NCBI GenBank assembly: GCA_964542915.1
Contig: CAZIVP010000019.1
Coordinates: 1-64,000 of the forward strand
DNA length: 64,000 nt
From: CAZIVP01 sp964542915
Lineage (GTDB): Bacteria; Calditrichota; Calditrichia; Calditrichales; Calditrichaceae
Reading direction: 5' to 3'
Under the pieces are notes generated by a model. That model saw nothing but the letters and a program-made list of their open reading frames with translations, was not told the origin of the DNA and ran no database searches. Below, in pieces: positions 26,008 through 34,350 of this stretch; the first letter of the stretch is position 1; every line of letters starts with the position of its first letter. Both the position numbers and the translations under genes were made by a program.

Positions 26008-26907
26008 CTATTTCTGGCCAACAGGGTTGCTGAATTCATAATAATAAATTCGTACAGGTTGGTCGGATTTTTGCTCGCTAATGGTATAGTAACCCGTTAC
26101 ATCCCGATTCCAACACAGGGCCTCGCCCTGCGGTTCCTGTTGGTAGGGCAGCGTTTTAGGTGATGCGCTCAACGCATCCCCCAGCGATTGCCCCGGCTCC
26201 CGATGCCAGTAATAAACGTACTCGTAGTTTTTAACGACAATGTGCCTGCCATCGGACGAAATATCGCCTGCTGTTGCCGAGGTTAGGGGCAGGGTGCGTA
26301 TCATTTCGGCTATAATGGTTGTATCGGTGCTTTGCGGATACGGTAGACGATAAAGACGATTCTGATCTTCGCGTTTGGATACAATATAAATATCCCGGTT
26401 TTCCGGATCGATCATAAGCGTTTCGGCGTCCCTGGGTCCATCAGGATAACGAAAAGCGATACGATCCACTTCCGTTATGATTCGGTCGATCATTCGACTT
26501 TTATCGTTAAGCTGCGGCTCCGGAAATCGATAAATATATTTTATCGCATACTGCGCCCGGTTATCTCCGATTTCTCCGATATAAATATAACTTGAATCCA
26601 TTACAGGCCCGGGTCCGATTGCAATGTCTTCCCAGTCGCGATTTTCAACGCCGGCCAGTGTGACCGTACCAATATCACCACCGGATGCATTCAGAGCGAA
26701 TAACCGCGCTTTATCTCCGCTATCATTGTGCGTCCATAGCAATGGGTTAAAATATTGACTTGCGGCAATACCCGAGGCTTCATTCAAAGTTTCGTTTTCA
26801 ATTACGGGCGCGTTAACCACCATTTTCGAATGTTGTTGACAAAAACTATGGCTCAGCAAAACCGTCGTAATCAGAGCAGTATAGATAAAACTTTTTTTCA
26901 ACTTCAT
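26008..26907 (-). CDS. secreted beta-propeller protein of the phytase/esterase-like group
   Basis: About 299 residues with a signal peptide (ALITTVLLSHSFCQ). The mature part opens with LNEASGIAASQYFNPLLWTHNDSGD, then DWEDIAIGPG, YIYIGEIGDNRAQY and DAETLMIDPENRDIYIVSK: the ordered blade motifs of a widespread family of exported propellers sometimes annotated as phytase-esterase-like or SdiA-regulated. Many acidic residues suggest calcium binding, as in beta-propeller phytases, but I cannot identify a catalytic site. The start ATG at 26907 (AGGAAAAGCTGT before it) replaces a TTG at 26925. It stands between the receptor-lipoprotein pair and the DnaJ-like gene, all on the minus strand, 182 bp or more from the lipoprotein start. 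Confidence 0.75.
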   Translation of the reverse strand: MKLKKSFIYTALITTVLLSHSFCQQHSKMVVNAPVIENETLNEASGIAASQYFNPLLWTHNDSGDKARLFALNASGGDIGTVTLAGVENRDWEDIAIGPGPVMDSSYIYIGEIGDNRAQYAIKYIYRFPEPQLNDKSRMIDRIITEVDRIAFRYPDGPRDAETLMIDPENRDIYIVSKREDQNRLYRLPYPQSTDTTIIAEMIRTLPLTSATAGDISSDGRHIVVKNYEYVYYWHREPGQSLGDALSASPKTLPYQQEPQGEALCWNRDVTGYYTISEQKSDQPVRIYYYEFSNPVGQK

Positions 26908-26950
26908 ACAGCTTTTCCTAACCAACTAGTGTATTCATGATTTTGCCATA

Positions 26951-27901
26951 TTATTTTCTCATATTCTGTAACTTTCGGAACAACTCTTTTTCCTCTTTTG
27001 TCAATTTTTGAGGTATCTTTACAACCACCCGCGCAAAGAGATCTCCATAATCCGACGGATTATCCAGTTTGGGCATTCCCATGTTCTTCATTCGTAATTG
27101 TTTGCCGCCCTGCGTTCCTGCAGGGATATCCAGACGAATTTTACCGTTAATCGTCTCCACCTCTACTTTACCGCCCAGAACGGCTGTGTACAGATCCACA
27201 GATAAATCCCGGTAAAGATCATTTCCCTTGCGTTCAAAAACCGGATGCTCGTTAATGTGCACCTTTAAAAGCAAATCGCCGTAGGGAGCGCCGCCACTTC
27301 CGGGCTTACCTTTGCCCAGTAGCCGCAGCACCTGCCCGTCGTTGATCCCTGGTTTAATCTTGACGCGAATTTTTTGTTTACCGATACGAAGGGTACGTGC
27401 GGTGCCGTTATAAGCTTCTTCCAGGGTAATGGTTATTTCGGCGCGTACATCCTGCCCCTTGACGAACTGTTCACGGGTACGCCTGCGGTTACCCATGTCG
27501 GTTCCAAAGAATTGTTCAAAAATATCATCGATGTTGCCAAAGCCCTTTCCACTGAATACATCTTCAAAGCCGAATCCCGTACCCCTTTGGCGACGACCGC
27601 CCTGTGTTGAAAAATCCGACCAGTTAAAGCCCCCGCCATGCGAACCTTGCTGTTGTCCGGCTTGCTGGTACTGCTTCCAGTCTTTACCAAACCGATCATA
27701 CATTTTTCGCTTTTCGGGATCGGTTAATACCGCATGGGCTTCATTGATCTCTTTAAAGCGTTCCTCGGCGGTTTTGTCATCCGGGTTACGATCCGGATGA
27801 TAGCGGGCCGCCAACTTTCGATACGCCTTATGTATATCATCCTTAGTAGCGTTGCGATCCACACCTAGTATTTGATAGTAATCTTTTTGTGCCATAGTCA
27901 T
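26951..27901 (-). CDS. CbpA-type DnaJ co-chaperone
   Basis: A 316-residue J-protein without the zinc-finger of classical DnaJ. The J domain occupies residues 1-75 (DYYQILGVDRNATKDDIHKAY, with HPD in RYHPDRNPDD). A Gly/Phe-rich linker follows (GGGFNWSDF, GFGFEDVFSG, FEQFFGTD), then the two beta-sandwich C-terminal client-binding domains (ITLEEAYNGTARTL, KIKPGINDGQVLRL, DLYTAVLGGKVEV, RLDIPAGTQGGKQLRM). It stimulates a DnaK ATPase and delivers clients in the cytoplasm. ATGs lie at 27901 and 27895 and neither has a clear ribosome-binding site. A 15-bp inverted repeat at 28082-28096 lies in the divergent upstream region and could be its operator. No dnaK or grpE is nearby. Confidence 0.93.
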   Translation of the reverse strand: MTMAQKDYYQILGVDRNATKDDIHKAYRKLAARYHPDRNPDDKTAEERFKEINEAHAVLTDPEKRKMYDRFGKDWKQYQQAGQQQGSHGGGFNWSDFSTQGGRRQRGTGFGFEDVFSGKGFGNIDDIFEQFFGTDMGNRRRTREQFVKGQDVRAEITITLEEAYNGTARTLRIGKQKIRVKIKPGINDGQVLRLLGKGKPGSGGAPYGDLLLKVHINEHPVFERKGNDLYRDLSVDLYTAVLGGKVEVETINGKIRLDIPAGTQGGKQLRMKNMGMPKLDNPSDYGDLFARVVVKIPQKLTKEEKELFRKLQNMRK

Positions 27902-28319
27902 TTTTGATGTTTGTTTTTTCTGATTTTTTCTTTGTTACGCTTTTCTTTACTCTTCGTTCGTTAATGAATCTAACAATTATCGTGCCATTTTGAACCAACG
28001 GATACAACCCATCAATCATGCCTATAATAACGCTTATTCGAATGCGATTCAATACTAAAGATGATATCAACCTGTATCAATTGACAGATTCTGTCATTTT
28101 TGCAGGGTTCATAGATTTAACAAGAGCTATCCGACTTTTTGATAGACCAACCATAAAGTAACTGACCGGAGAAAATGTGGTGGTTACATCTGTACGGTTT
28201 CCAGTCACAAAAGAATTTCATGGTAAAAATTTACTTTGAATTAAACCGGCCTTGATTTAAATTTTAATAAGATTTAAGTGTGTGTTTTTTCAATAACAAT
28301 ATAAGACGGTGTTCAAGCG
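27902..28319. other. divergent intergenic region between the J-protein and protease genes
   Basis: About 420 AT-rich bases containing the promoters of both flanking genes. The only clear structure is the inverted repeat at 28082-28096. I see no gene here. Confidence 0.5.
28082..28096. promoter_or_regulatory. 15-bp inverted repeat, possible operator
   Basis: Arms TGACAGA and TCTGTCA around a single central T, perfectly symmetric. It overlaps a possible -35 hexamer (TTGACA at 28081-28086). It lies 181 bp before the J-protein start and 224 bp before the protease start. It resembles neither CIRCE nor the HspR HAIR box, so the regulator is unknown. Confidence 0.4.
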
Positions 28320-29366
28320 ATGCGATTGTCTCATCTTTTGTGCCTCGGCGTAGCCCTATGGATCGTTTCATGTAGCCCATTTTTAAAACAGAATAACGGC
28401 GCTTCGAAAGAAATTAGCAGCGAGTATTACATTTCGCATTTCCCGCGACAGGCAAGCTCCGAACATTTAAATAAAGCCATTGAATCCATTAAGCTTATAT
28501 CAACCTTGAGTTTTTACAAAAGTTACAGTTTTAAGGAAAACGACGGCGTAAATATCGAGGGTATAAAACAGGAAAAAGTAGAAATAGAACAATATCCCGG
28601 ATACATGTTTGAACATCCCACAAGCGGGTCAGCTTTGGTGTTGGCGCAGCAAAACCGTAAGTTGGTGCTGTTAACGTGTGCACATATTATTAATACGGCG
28701 GATACCGTCTTTAACTACTTTGAACCCGAAGGTGATAAAGAACACGATATCCTTTCCAATCTGGCAATTCGGCAGTTAAAGCGCTTAAATATCATTGGCA
28801 TACCGGCGACCAAAACCATTGACGTTCTCGCAGCCGAACCCGATTTAGACCTGGCATTAATAGGCGTGGAGTTAAGCGAACGGCCCGTGAATGCCATTCC
28901 TGTTGTTCCGTTTCCGTTTGGCAAAGCCGAAGAGTTGAAGTGGGGTACATTCGTTTACATTATCGGCTTTCCCAACGGTAAATTAATGATGAGCCATGGC
29001 CTGGTAAGCAATCCTCAACGCGACGGGCGCAGCTCGTTTATGTTAAATGCAACGTTATACCGCGGCGCCAGCGGCGGTATCGTGCTCGGGATACGTAACG
29101 CTATGCCCCGCCTGGAAATCGTTGGCATTGTCAATGCCCTCGCCGCAAAACGGAATTATGTATTGCGTCCCTCAGAATCTTACCGCTCTTCGGATGATAT
29201 TTTCGGCTATCAATTGTATGAAGGAAAAGTGTATGTTGAACGGGACCTGGACGTGATCTATGGAATAAATTATGCAATCGCATCAGAAACGATCAAAGCC
29301 TTTATTAAACGCCATTTGACTACCATTGCAGAAAAGGGTTTTCCGGATCGGATTCCGTTACAATAA
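28320..29366 (+). CDS. trypsin-like serine protease lipoprotein
   Basis: A 348-residue exported protein with a lipoprotein signal (lipobox IVSC, Cys at about residue 18). The chymotrypsin-fold triad can be placed: His in LLTCAHII (about residue 120), Asp in PDLDLALIG (about 178) and Ser in YRGASGGIVLG (about 252). The spacing and the oxyanion-hole Gly residues fit the family (compare HtrA proteases), but there is no PDZ domain. It probably acts in the periplasm or at the outer membrane on misfolded or specific substrates. It is a single gene, with 10 bp between its stop and that of the convergent AbiC-like gene. No clear ribosome-binding site precedes the ATG. Confidence 0.82.
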   Translation: MRLSHLLCLGVALWIVSCSPFLKQNNGASKEISSEYYISHFPRQASSEHLNKAIESIKLISTLSFYKSYSFKENDGVNIEGIKQEKVEIEQYPGYMFEHPTSGSALVLAQQNRKLVLLTCAHIINTADTVFNYFEPEGDKEHDILSNLAIRQLKRLNIIGIPATKTIDVLAAEPDLDLALIGVELSERPVNAIPVVPFPFGKAEELKWGTFVYIIGFPNGKLMMSHGLVSNPQRDGRSSFMLNATLYRGASGGIVLGIRNAMPRLEIVGIVNALAAKRNYVLRPSESYRSSDDIFGYQLYEGKVYVERDLDVIYGINYAIASETIKAFIKRHLTTIAEKGFPDRIPLQ

Positions 29367-29376
29367 CAGCAAAGCT

Positions 29377-30147
29377 TTAAAAGGCTCGATATAATTTCTG
29401 ATGTTCTTTATCAATCATATCGACCGGTAAAAATTTTAAAAGTTCGTAACGATCCACATATTTTTTCAGCGGAATCGAAAATTTTTGACCCCCCAAACAG
29501 TAGTAAAATATCAACAGCATTTCGGCTTCGGAAAAGGTCGATTGTAAAATCTTCGCAAAGCGCGGCCGATCGTTCTCATCGATTTCCTCTAAAAATTGTA
29601 TCAACACTAAAAGTTGTTGAAAATACGGGTTTAGCTGTGCTTCATAGGATTGATACAATTCCGATACGGATGCTTTAATCGTCTCATGAACAGTGCTTTC
29701 TTCAGATTTTTGTTCTGATTTTTTATACTGCTCCACCAATTGATTATAAACGGCCACAAGAGCATCCCTTCCTTCAAAGCGTTCTCCTTCATAAATCAAG
29801 TGCATACTATACAGCATCCGCTGATGTACGTGCAGTAAATTGAAAAAATGATTTGCAAACACGACACGATTTAAATCGGAAGCGCCGCTTTTACGTTGGA
29901 CTGAATTGCTCTTCTGATCCAATATTTGCCTCAGGGCCTTTAATTCTTTCTTTTGTTGCAAAAAGAGTATGATCATAAAAGCGACGAATACCGCTAAAAA
30001 GATTCCATGGATTAACACGGTGGTTTGATAAAGCTTCTCGAAATCGATAAACAGAAAGGCAAGAAGCCACAACGCCAGCCATATACTCAGGACGGTGATT
30101 AATGTACGATTCAGCATTTTCAGGGACATCGTATCGGAACGATTCAT
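29377..30147 (-). CDS. membrane protein resembling putative phage abortive infection protein (AbiC-like)
   Basis: A 256-residue protein with two N-terminal transmembrane helices (about residues 13-34 and 41-62), a short basic linker, and a 170-residue helical cytoplasmic domain. The domain pattern (FFNLLHVHQRMLYSM, YEGERFEGRDALVAVYNQLV, LNPYFQQLLVLIQFLEEID, FSEAEMLLIFYYCLGG) resembles the putAbiC family (putative phage abortive infection proteins, PF16872). That identification is by eye. In most genomes these proteins are poorly characterised, and here the gene follows the DUF2459 gene by 8 bp in an apparent envelope operon, which suggests a housekeeping or envelope role as an alternative to phage defence. 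Confidence 0.6.
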   Translation of the reverse strand: MNRSDTMSLKMLNRTLITVLSIWLALWLLAFLFIDFEKLYQTTVLIHGIFLAVFVAFMIILFLQQKKELKALRQILDQKSNSVQRKSGASDLNRVVFANHFFNLLHVHQRMLYSMHLIYEGERFEGRDALVAVYNQLVEQYKKSEQKSEESTVHETIKASVSELYQSYEAQLNPYFQQLLVLIQFLEEIDENDRPRFAKILQSTFSEAEMLLIFYYCLGGQKFSIPLKKYVDRYELLKFLPVDMIDKEHQKLYRAF

Positions 30148-30155
30148 AAAACAAC

Positions 30156-30917
30156 CTATTTTCGATTATTCTCTTTTTGCTCGTTAATTATTTTGCGCAG
30201 GTTTTTTATCAGCGTTGACGCGTGTTGATTGCTGATCGGATTTAAGGGCAACCCTGCCTTTTTTAACGCGCTGGCCGTCCATACATTGCACGTATTCGGA
30301 TAATAGTAAGCGGGTTTGGCGGCATAAAAGCAGCTGTTTCCGTACAGTCCAGCCCCAAGTGAAAGCAAATTTCCCGTATCATCATGTTCAAAGGTGTGTG
30401 CAATAAAATCACATAACGAGCGCATACTTGCTGCTTCCATTTTTAATTCAATTAAAGGGCTGTATCGGAAAACCTCTTCGGGATGCCGCTGTAAAAAAAC
30501 CACATGCATAACGCTGCTGGTCGGCCAGAAGAGGGCCCGGGCGGCTAACCAGTAGTCGATATTTGGACTCGGGTTCTGATAAAATTTACGATCGCCCCAC
30601 CCTATTTCCAGATATTGGCCGGGTTCATGTTCAAACATGGCGGCCAATTCGTATGCCTGTGATTTTTTTACAATTACGCCGGTATGCCATCCATGACTGA
30701 CAACAAAAACACTCCTTTTGGAAGTATCGGGCGCTGAGCTCCAGGTCGCAGCCGGCGTTAATATTAATATCAAAAACATAGCGGTTTTTATGCGCCTCAA
30801 AAAGGCGATTCCGGTCGCCCGCCGTCGAGGCAAGTATAATGAAGAATGTAACATGGTTTGTTCGATTTCAAACATAATTAAAATTTTTAATTGGAGAGCA
30901 TCGACCAACGTTTCCAT
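30156..30917 (-). CDS. DUF2459 family exported protein (TIGR02117-like)
   Basis: About 253 residues in the longest form. The conserved core is FVVSHGWHTGVIV near residue 72, then GWGDRKFY, ARALFWPTSSVMHVV and YPNTCNVWTASALKKAGLP, which defines DUF2459. The conserved His residues (HGWHTG) and the Cys/Asn near NTCNVWTA are compatible with a papain-like hydrolase fold, though no activity is established. An N-terminal hydrophobic segment (MFLILILTPAATWSS) is the export signal. The start is uncertain: ATGs at 30917, 30875 and 30854 all precede the signal; the longest overlaps the upstream DUF3108 gene by 31 bp. Part of the DUF3108-DUF2459-AbiC-like operon. Confidence 0.8.
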   Translation of the reverse strand: METLVDALQLKILIMFEIEQTMLHSSLYLPRRRATGIAFLRRIKTAMFLILILTPAATWSSAPDTSKRSVFVVSHGWHTGVIVKKSQAYELAAMFEHEPGQYLEIGWGDRKFYQNPSPNIDYWLAARALFWPTSSVMHVVFLQRHPEEVFRYSPLIELKMEAASMRSLCDFIAHTFEHDDTGNLLSLGAGLYGNSCFYAAKPAYYYPNTCNVWTASALKKAGLPLNPISNQHASTLIKNLRKIINEQKENNRK

Positions 30918-31714
30918 CGTTCCAGTTCTACGGACACATGCCCGATGAATACTTTCAGTTCGGCTTTAAGCGGCGGGCGCTGCCAATCATCGGCGAACCA
31001 TCCTTTGAACGGGCCGGTAACACCTGCAATGCCTTCCACATCAATATGACCATCCAGATAATACGCTTTCAGAGGCTCTTCATGGGCATCGATCTCAATT
31101 TCTTCTTTACGACCGTGAAAGTGGACGGCCACTTTGCCGCGCTCTTCCAAAATAAATGTGTTCAACGTATCTTGAGTGGTTCGATGCGCATTGGCGCGGG
31201 CGTAAAAGGTCATGGTTATGCCATCGAACAGGCGCCGCTTCAGGGGCAATTTTTTAACGATCCGTTCCGTGGAATCCGTGGGAGCGCTCATCGTCAGGGT
31301 TACCGTACTGTCGGCATAATTGAATTGGTGGTCTGTCCGAAATGGTTTACCGTCGACGCGCTCATTGGAACGATGACGGTAAATATAAAATTCGCGGTCG
31401 ATATAACTCTCATACCGGTTATGCATGTCAACAAAAAAGAGCATAGGATTAGAATCGATCTTTAATATCACGTGATATACATTGAGTCCGTTATATTGGA
31501 TGGTATCCTTAACGTGTAGGCGTAGCGTTCCCAGTCGTAAAAAGGACCACTTAACTTTATAGACCAGCTCTTCTCCGATCCGCCATTCGAATGGAACCGT
31601 ACTTTTGCTCTGTCCCTTCTCCGCCGGTCTTATGAACATAAGGATCAATATGCCAAGTAGCAGAAACTTACGCAGGTAATGCAAGCGTTGTGCACCTCGT
31701 AAACTCTTGTTCAA
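30887..31714 (-). CDS. DUF3108 domain periplasmic protein
   Basis: About 275 residues. A signal sequence (FLLLGILILMFIRPAEKG) is followed by EWRIGEELVYKVKWSFLRLGTLRL and MHNRYESYIDREFYIYRHRSNE, the characteristic strands of DUF3108, an exported beta-rich family related in fold to LolA/LPS-transport-type half-barrels. No catalytic residues are apparent. The frame opens with a TTG at 31714; a second TTG at 31684 has GAGG ten bases upstream and may be the real start. It heads an apparent three-gene operon with DUF2459 and the AbiC-like gene, and overlaps the former. Function unknown; an envelope role is suggested only by export and neighbours. Confidence 0.78.
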   Translation of the reverse strand: MNKSLRGAQRLHYLRKFLLLGILILMFIRPAEKGQSKSTVPFEWRIGEELVYKVKWSFLRLGTLRLHVKDTIQYNGLNVYHVILKIDSNPMLFFVDMHNRYESYIDREFYIYRHRSNERVDGKPFRTDHQFNYADSTVTLTMSAPTDSTERIVKKLPLKRRLFDGITMTFYARANAHRTTQDTLNTFILEERGKVAVHFHGRKEEIEIDAHEEPLKAYYLDGHIDVEGIAGVTGPFKGWFADDWQRPPLKAELKVFIGHVSVELERWKRWSMLSN

Positions 31715-31821
31715 TTGCAGGGCAACTTAATAAAAATGATTTTCAATAACAATCTTCCCCGCATTTATCAAACCTATTTTTACGCCTTCAATAAACGAAA
31801 AATGCCTTTAAATAACCGTTG

Positions 31822-32061
31822 TTACTGTACATCGGCGTCCGGTTTGGCCGTGTCATTCGGTCGCACCTCATCCTCCGTCGGAATGATAATCCAACCGATC
31901 AAATACGTTACGACCAGCGGCATAATCCCTGTTATCAAGGCAATAAACACAAATAACAAACGTATCAAAGTGGGATCGATATTAGTAAATTCACCCAGCG
32001 CCCCGCAAATACCAGCCAATTTTTTCTCATTGCTCGAACGATAGATTCGTTTCATAGCCAA
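31822..32061 (-). CDS. PspC domain small membrane protein
   Basis: A 79-residue protein with the PspC signature: KRIYRSSNEKKLAGICGALGE, then FTNIDPTLIRLLFVFI, one long hydrophobic helix and an exit segment LIGWIIIPTEDE. The short form without a toastrack domain is common in Bacteroidetes-like genomes. PspC proteins sit in the inner membrane and take part in envelope-stress responses in enteric bacteria; here no pspA is nearby. Two ATGs (32061 and 32055) are possible. The gene ends 107 bp before the DUF3108 operon in the same direction and may be cotranscribed with it. Confidence 0.88.
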   Translation of the reverse strand: MAMKRIYRSSNEKKLAGICGALGEFTNIDPTLIRLLFVFIALITGIMPLVVTYLIGWIIIPTEDEVRPNDTAKPDADVQ

Positions 32062-32448
32062 ACCCTTTACTTAAATTCAACCTATTTCCAACTTCATCGG
32101 CTTATACCGACGTTTTGATAGTACCTAAATCTCTGCAATTCGTGTACGAAGGCCCCGTTTATTTCAAATACCCGGACGACCTTTCATATTAAAGTCCTAT
32201 CGATTTTACCGGTCTTGCCTGTACATACGTAAGGCATCGATGTTCGTTTCGTCTATTAGATATGAAGAAAATCTGGATTAAACAAAAAATGCGTTTAATG
32301 CAGTTGACATTTAAAGCGCTTGTTTTTATATCGTTTTAAAATTTGGTTATAAAAAGTACCCCTTCAAGAAATATTTTCGGAACGGAATGAATTGGTAAAT
32401 CATAATTAACAATTGTAAAACGAAACGTTAAACAAAAATTTGGATATT
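32062..32448. other. divergent intergenic region before cysE
   Basis: About 390 AT-rich bases between the pspC-like gene and cysE. Apart from the promoter-like sequence at 32304-32332 I see no gene, riboswitch or repeat. Confidence 0.5.
32304..32332 (+). promoter_or_regulatory. sigma70-like promoter for cysE-cysK
   Basis: TTGACA at 32304-32309, a 17-base spacer and TATATC at 32327-32332. The start codon of cysE is 117 bp further on, leaving an AT-rich leader. The match is good, but promoter consensus in this organism is unknown. Confidence 0.45.
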
Positions 32449-33288
32449 ATGCCGAGTCAATTTGCAAAAGAAATATTAAAACGACGCCACACCCGTTCGG
32501 CCGTTTTTCCTCCTAAGCAACGGGCGTATGCTTTTTTGTTTTCATTGATTGAATTGATGTATCCGCATTTTTCCGGGGAGTATGAATATTTTACCGCGGA
32601 GGAAATTGACGGAAAGTTGGAATTGCTGAAGCGGGACTTAAAAAAGTTGTTACAGCCGCAGCAATCAAACCTCACTATGTCGGTAACGGAAATATCGGAT
32701 CAGTTTTTTGCCTCTCTTCCCGTCATTTACCACGACCTTTGGAAAGATGCCAAAGCCATTTATAAAGGCGATCCGGCGGCCAAAAGCCTGGACGAGGTGA
32801 TTTCAGCCTATCCCGGTTTTTTTGCCATATATACATATCGTGTGGCGCATGAATTCCACACGCTGGGCGTACCAATCCTTCCGCGCTTATTAAGCGAATA
32901 CGCTCACTATCGAACCGGCGTGGATATTCACCCGGGAGCGCGGATCGGCGATTCATTTTTCATTGATCATGGTACGGGTGTTGTTATCGGTGAAACGACC
33001 ATGATTGGTAAAAACGTAAAAATTTACCAGGGCGTTTCTCTGGGCGCTCTTAGCGTCTCCAAGGCGCTTTCGCAAACCAAACGACACCCTACCATCGAAG
33101 ACAACGTGGTCATTTACTCCAATGCCACCATTTTGGGCGGACAAACGGTAGTAGGACACGACAGCGTCATCGGCGGAAACGTCTGGTTAACCCGTAGCGT
33201 TCCTCCCTTTTCAACGGTTTATCATCAAGCCGAAGTCAAAGTACGTAAAAATAACGTTTCGCAGGAAGCCATTGATTTTAGCATTTAA
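32449..33288 (+). CDS. cysE: serine O-acetyltransferase
   Basis: About 279 residues. It transfers acetyl from acetyl-CoA to L-serine, giving O-acetylserine for cysteine synthesis. An N-terminal helical region (1-135) leads to DEVISAYPGFFAIYTYRVAHEFH, then the left-handed beta-helix with hexapeptide repeats: GVDIHPGARIGDSFFIDHGTGVVIGET, KIYQGVSLGA, and RHPTIEDNVVIYSNATILGG. The catalytic His of IDHGTG and the Asp of the HP-type helix are kept. The length resembles the longer plant/EpsC-like form with an extended N-domain. The frame opens at a TTG (32440) but the ATG at 32449 is the likelier start. The gene is followed after 20 bp by the cysteine synthase gene, an obvious operon. Confidence 0.93.
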   Translation: MPSQFAKEILKRRHTRSAVFPPKQRAYAFLFSLIELMYPHFSGEYEYFTAEEIDGKLELLKRDLKKLLQPQQSNLTMSVTEISDQFFASLPVIYHDLWKDAKAIYKGDPAAKSLDEVISAYPGFFAIYTYRVAHEFHTLGVPILPRLLSEYAHYRTGVDIHPGARIGDSFFIDHGTGVVIGETTMIGKNVKIYQGVSLGALSVSKALSQTKRHPTIEDNVVIYSNATILGGQTVVGHDSVIGGNVWLTRSVPPFSTVYHQAEVKVRKNNVSQEAIDFSI

Positions 33289-33308
33289 GGTAACGAAAGG
33301 ATCTATGT

Positions 33309-34226
33309 ATGCGATATGAAAATATCTTGCAAACCATCGGCAATACCGGTCATCTTCGCATGAATAAGCTATTCGGAGAAGCGACCGAGGTATGGGTCAA
33401 ATTAGAACGTTCGAATCCCGGCGGCAGTATCAAAGACCGCATTGCCCTTTCGATGATCGAACAAGCCGAGCAAGAAGGCCAATTGAAACCCGGCAGCGTT
33501 ATTATCGAACCCACGTCAGGAAATACAGGCGTCGGGCTGGCGATGGTCGGCGCTGTTAAAGGGTATAAGGTGATACTGGTTATGCCGGAATCCATGTCCC
33601 AAGAACGAAGGACGCTCATGGGCGCCTTCGGCGCAGAGTTTGAACTGACCCCCAGGGAAAAAGGGATGAAGGGCGCCATTGAACGTTCCCGCGAACTGGC
33701 CGATCAGATCGTCAATTCCTGGATTCCGATGCAATTTGATAACGAAGCCAATACGAAAGTCCATCGCGAAGAAACGGCCCGTGAAATCCTAAACGATTTC
33801 CCCGAAGGCCTGGATTATCTGATTACAGGCGTGGGCACGGGTGGACATATTACCGGCGTGGCCCAGGTTCTTAAAGAAAACATGCCGGAAATTCAAGTAT
33901 TTGCGGTGGAACCGGAACTTTCGGCGGTAATAAGCGGCGGAGAGCCCGGCTCCCACCCCATTCAGGGTATTGGCGCGGGATTTATTCCATCCATTCTCGA
34001 TACGGATATTTTAGACGGAACCATTCAAATCTCCAAGGATGAAGCGTTTGAATATAGCAGACGCGCCGCACAGGAAGAAGGATTGCTGGTTGGTGTTTCT
34101 TCAGGAGCTACACTGGCGGCCGTTGCTAAAAAATTGCATGAACTGCCACAAAAAAGCCGGATATTGGCCTTTTGCTATGATACCGGAGAACGCTATCTCT
34201 CGGTGGATGGTTTATTCAAAGAATAA
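33309..34226 (+). CDS. cysK: cysteine synthase (O-acetylserine sulfhydrylase)
   Basis: A 305-residue PLP enzyme that makes L-cysteine from O-acetylserine and sulfide. The PLP Lys is in NPGGSIKDRIA (about residue 43); the substrate-binding loop is EPTSGNTGVGLA; the phosphate-binding loop is GVGTGGHITGV; SSGAT near residue 264 contacts the PLP ring nitrogen. ATG at 33309 follows AAAGGATCTATGT. Sequence alone does not separate CysK from CysM here. It is the second gene of the cysE-cysK operon, which encodes the complete two-step route from serine, and ends in a hairpin terminator. Confidence 0.93.
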   Translation: MRYENILQTIGNTGHLRMNKLFGEATEVWVKLERSNPGGSIKDRIALSMIEQAEQEGQLKPGSVIIEPTSGNTGVGLAMVGAVKGYKVILVMPESMSQERRTLMGAFGAEFELTPREKGMKGAIERSRELADQIVNSWIPMQFDNEANTKVHREETAREILNDFPEGLDYLITGVGTGGHITGVAQVLKENMPEIQVFAVEPELSAVISGGEPGSHPIQGIGAGFIPSILDTDILDGTIQISKDEAFEYSRRAAQEEGLLVGVSSGATLAAVAKKLHELPQKSRILAFCYDTGERYLSVDGLFKE

Positions 34227-34262
34227 ATTAGAATTAATTTTTCATACGAACCGGTATCGACT

Positions 34263-34299
34263 AAAAAAAGGGGCACGATAATGTATCGTTGCCCTTTTT
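34263..34299. terminator. bidirectional terminator between cysK and the DHODH-like gene
   Basis: Seven As, a GC-containing stem GGGGCACGATA / TATCGTTGCCC with one bulged base and an ATG loop, then five Ts. The A and T runs on both sides suit termination from either strand, and the flanking genes converge here. Confidence 0.75.
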
Positions 34300-34350
34300 C
34301 CATTATTACGGCAAAATACTGGCCCCGTATCCCTCAATCGATCTAAGCTT

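Noticed and set aside
32062..32448. Riboswitch or T-box leader before cysE
   Set aside because: I could not find conserved T-box or SAM-type motifs; only a promoter-like sequence is visible.
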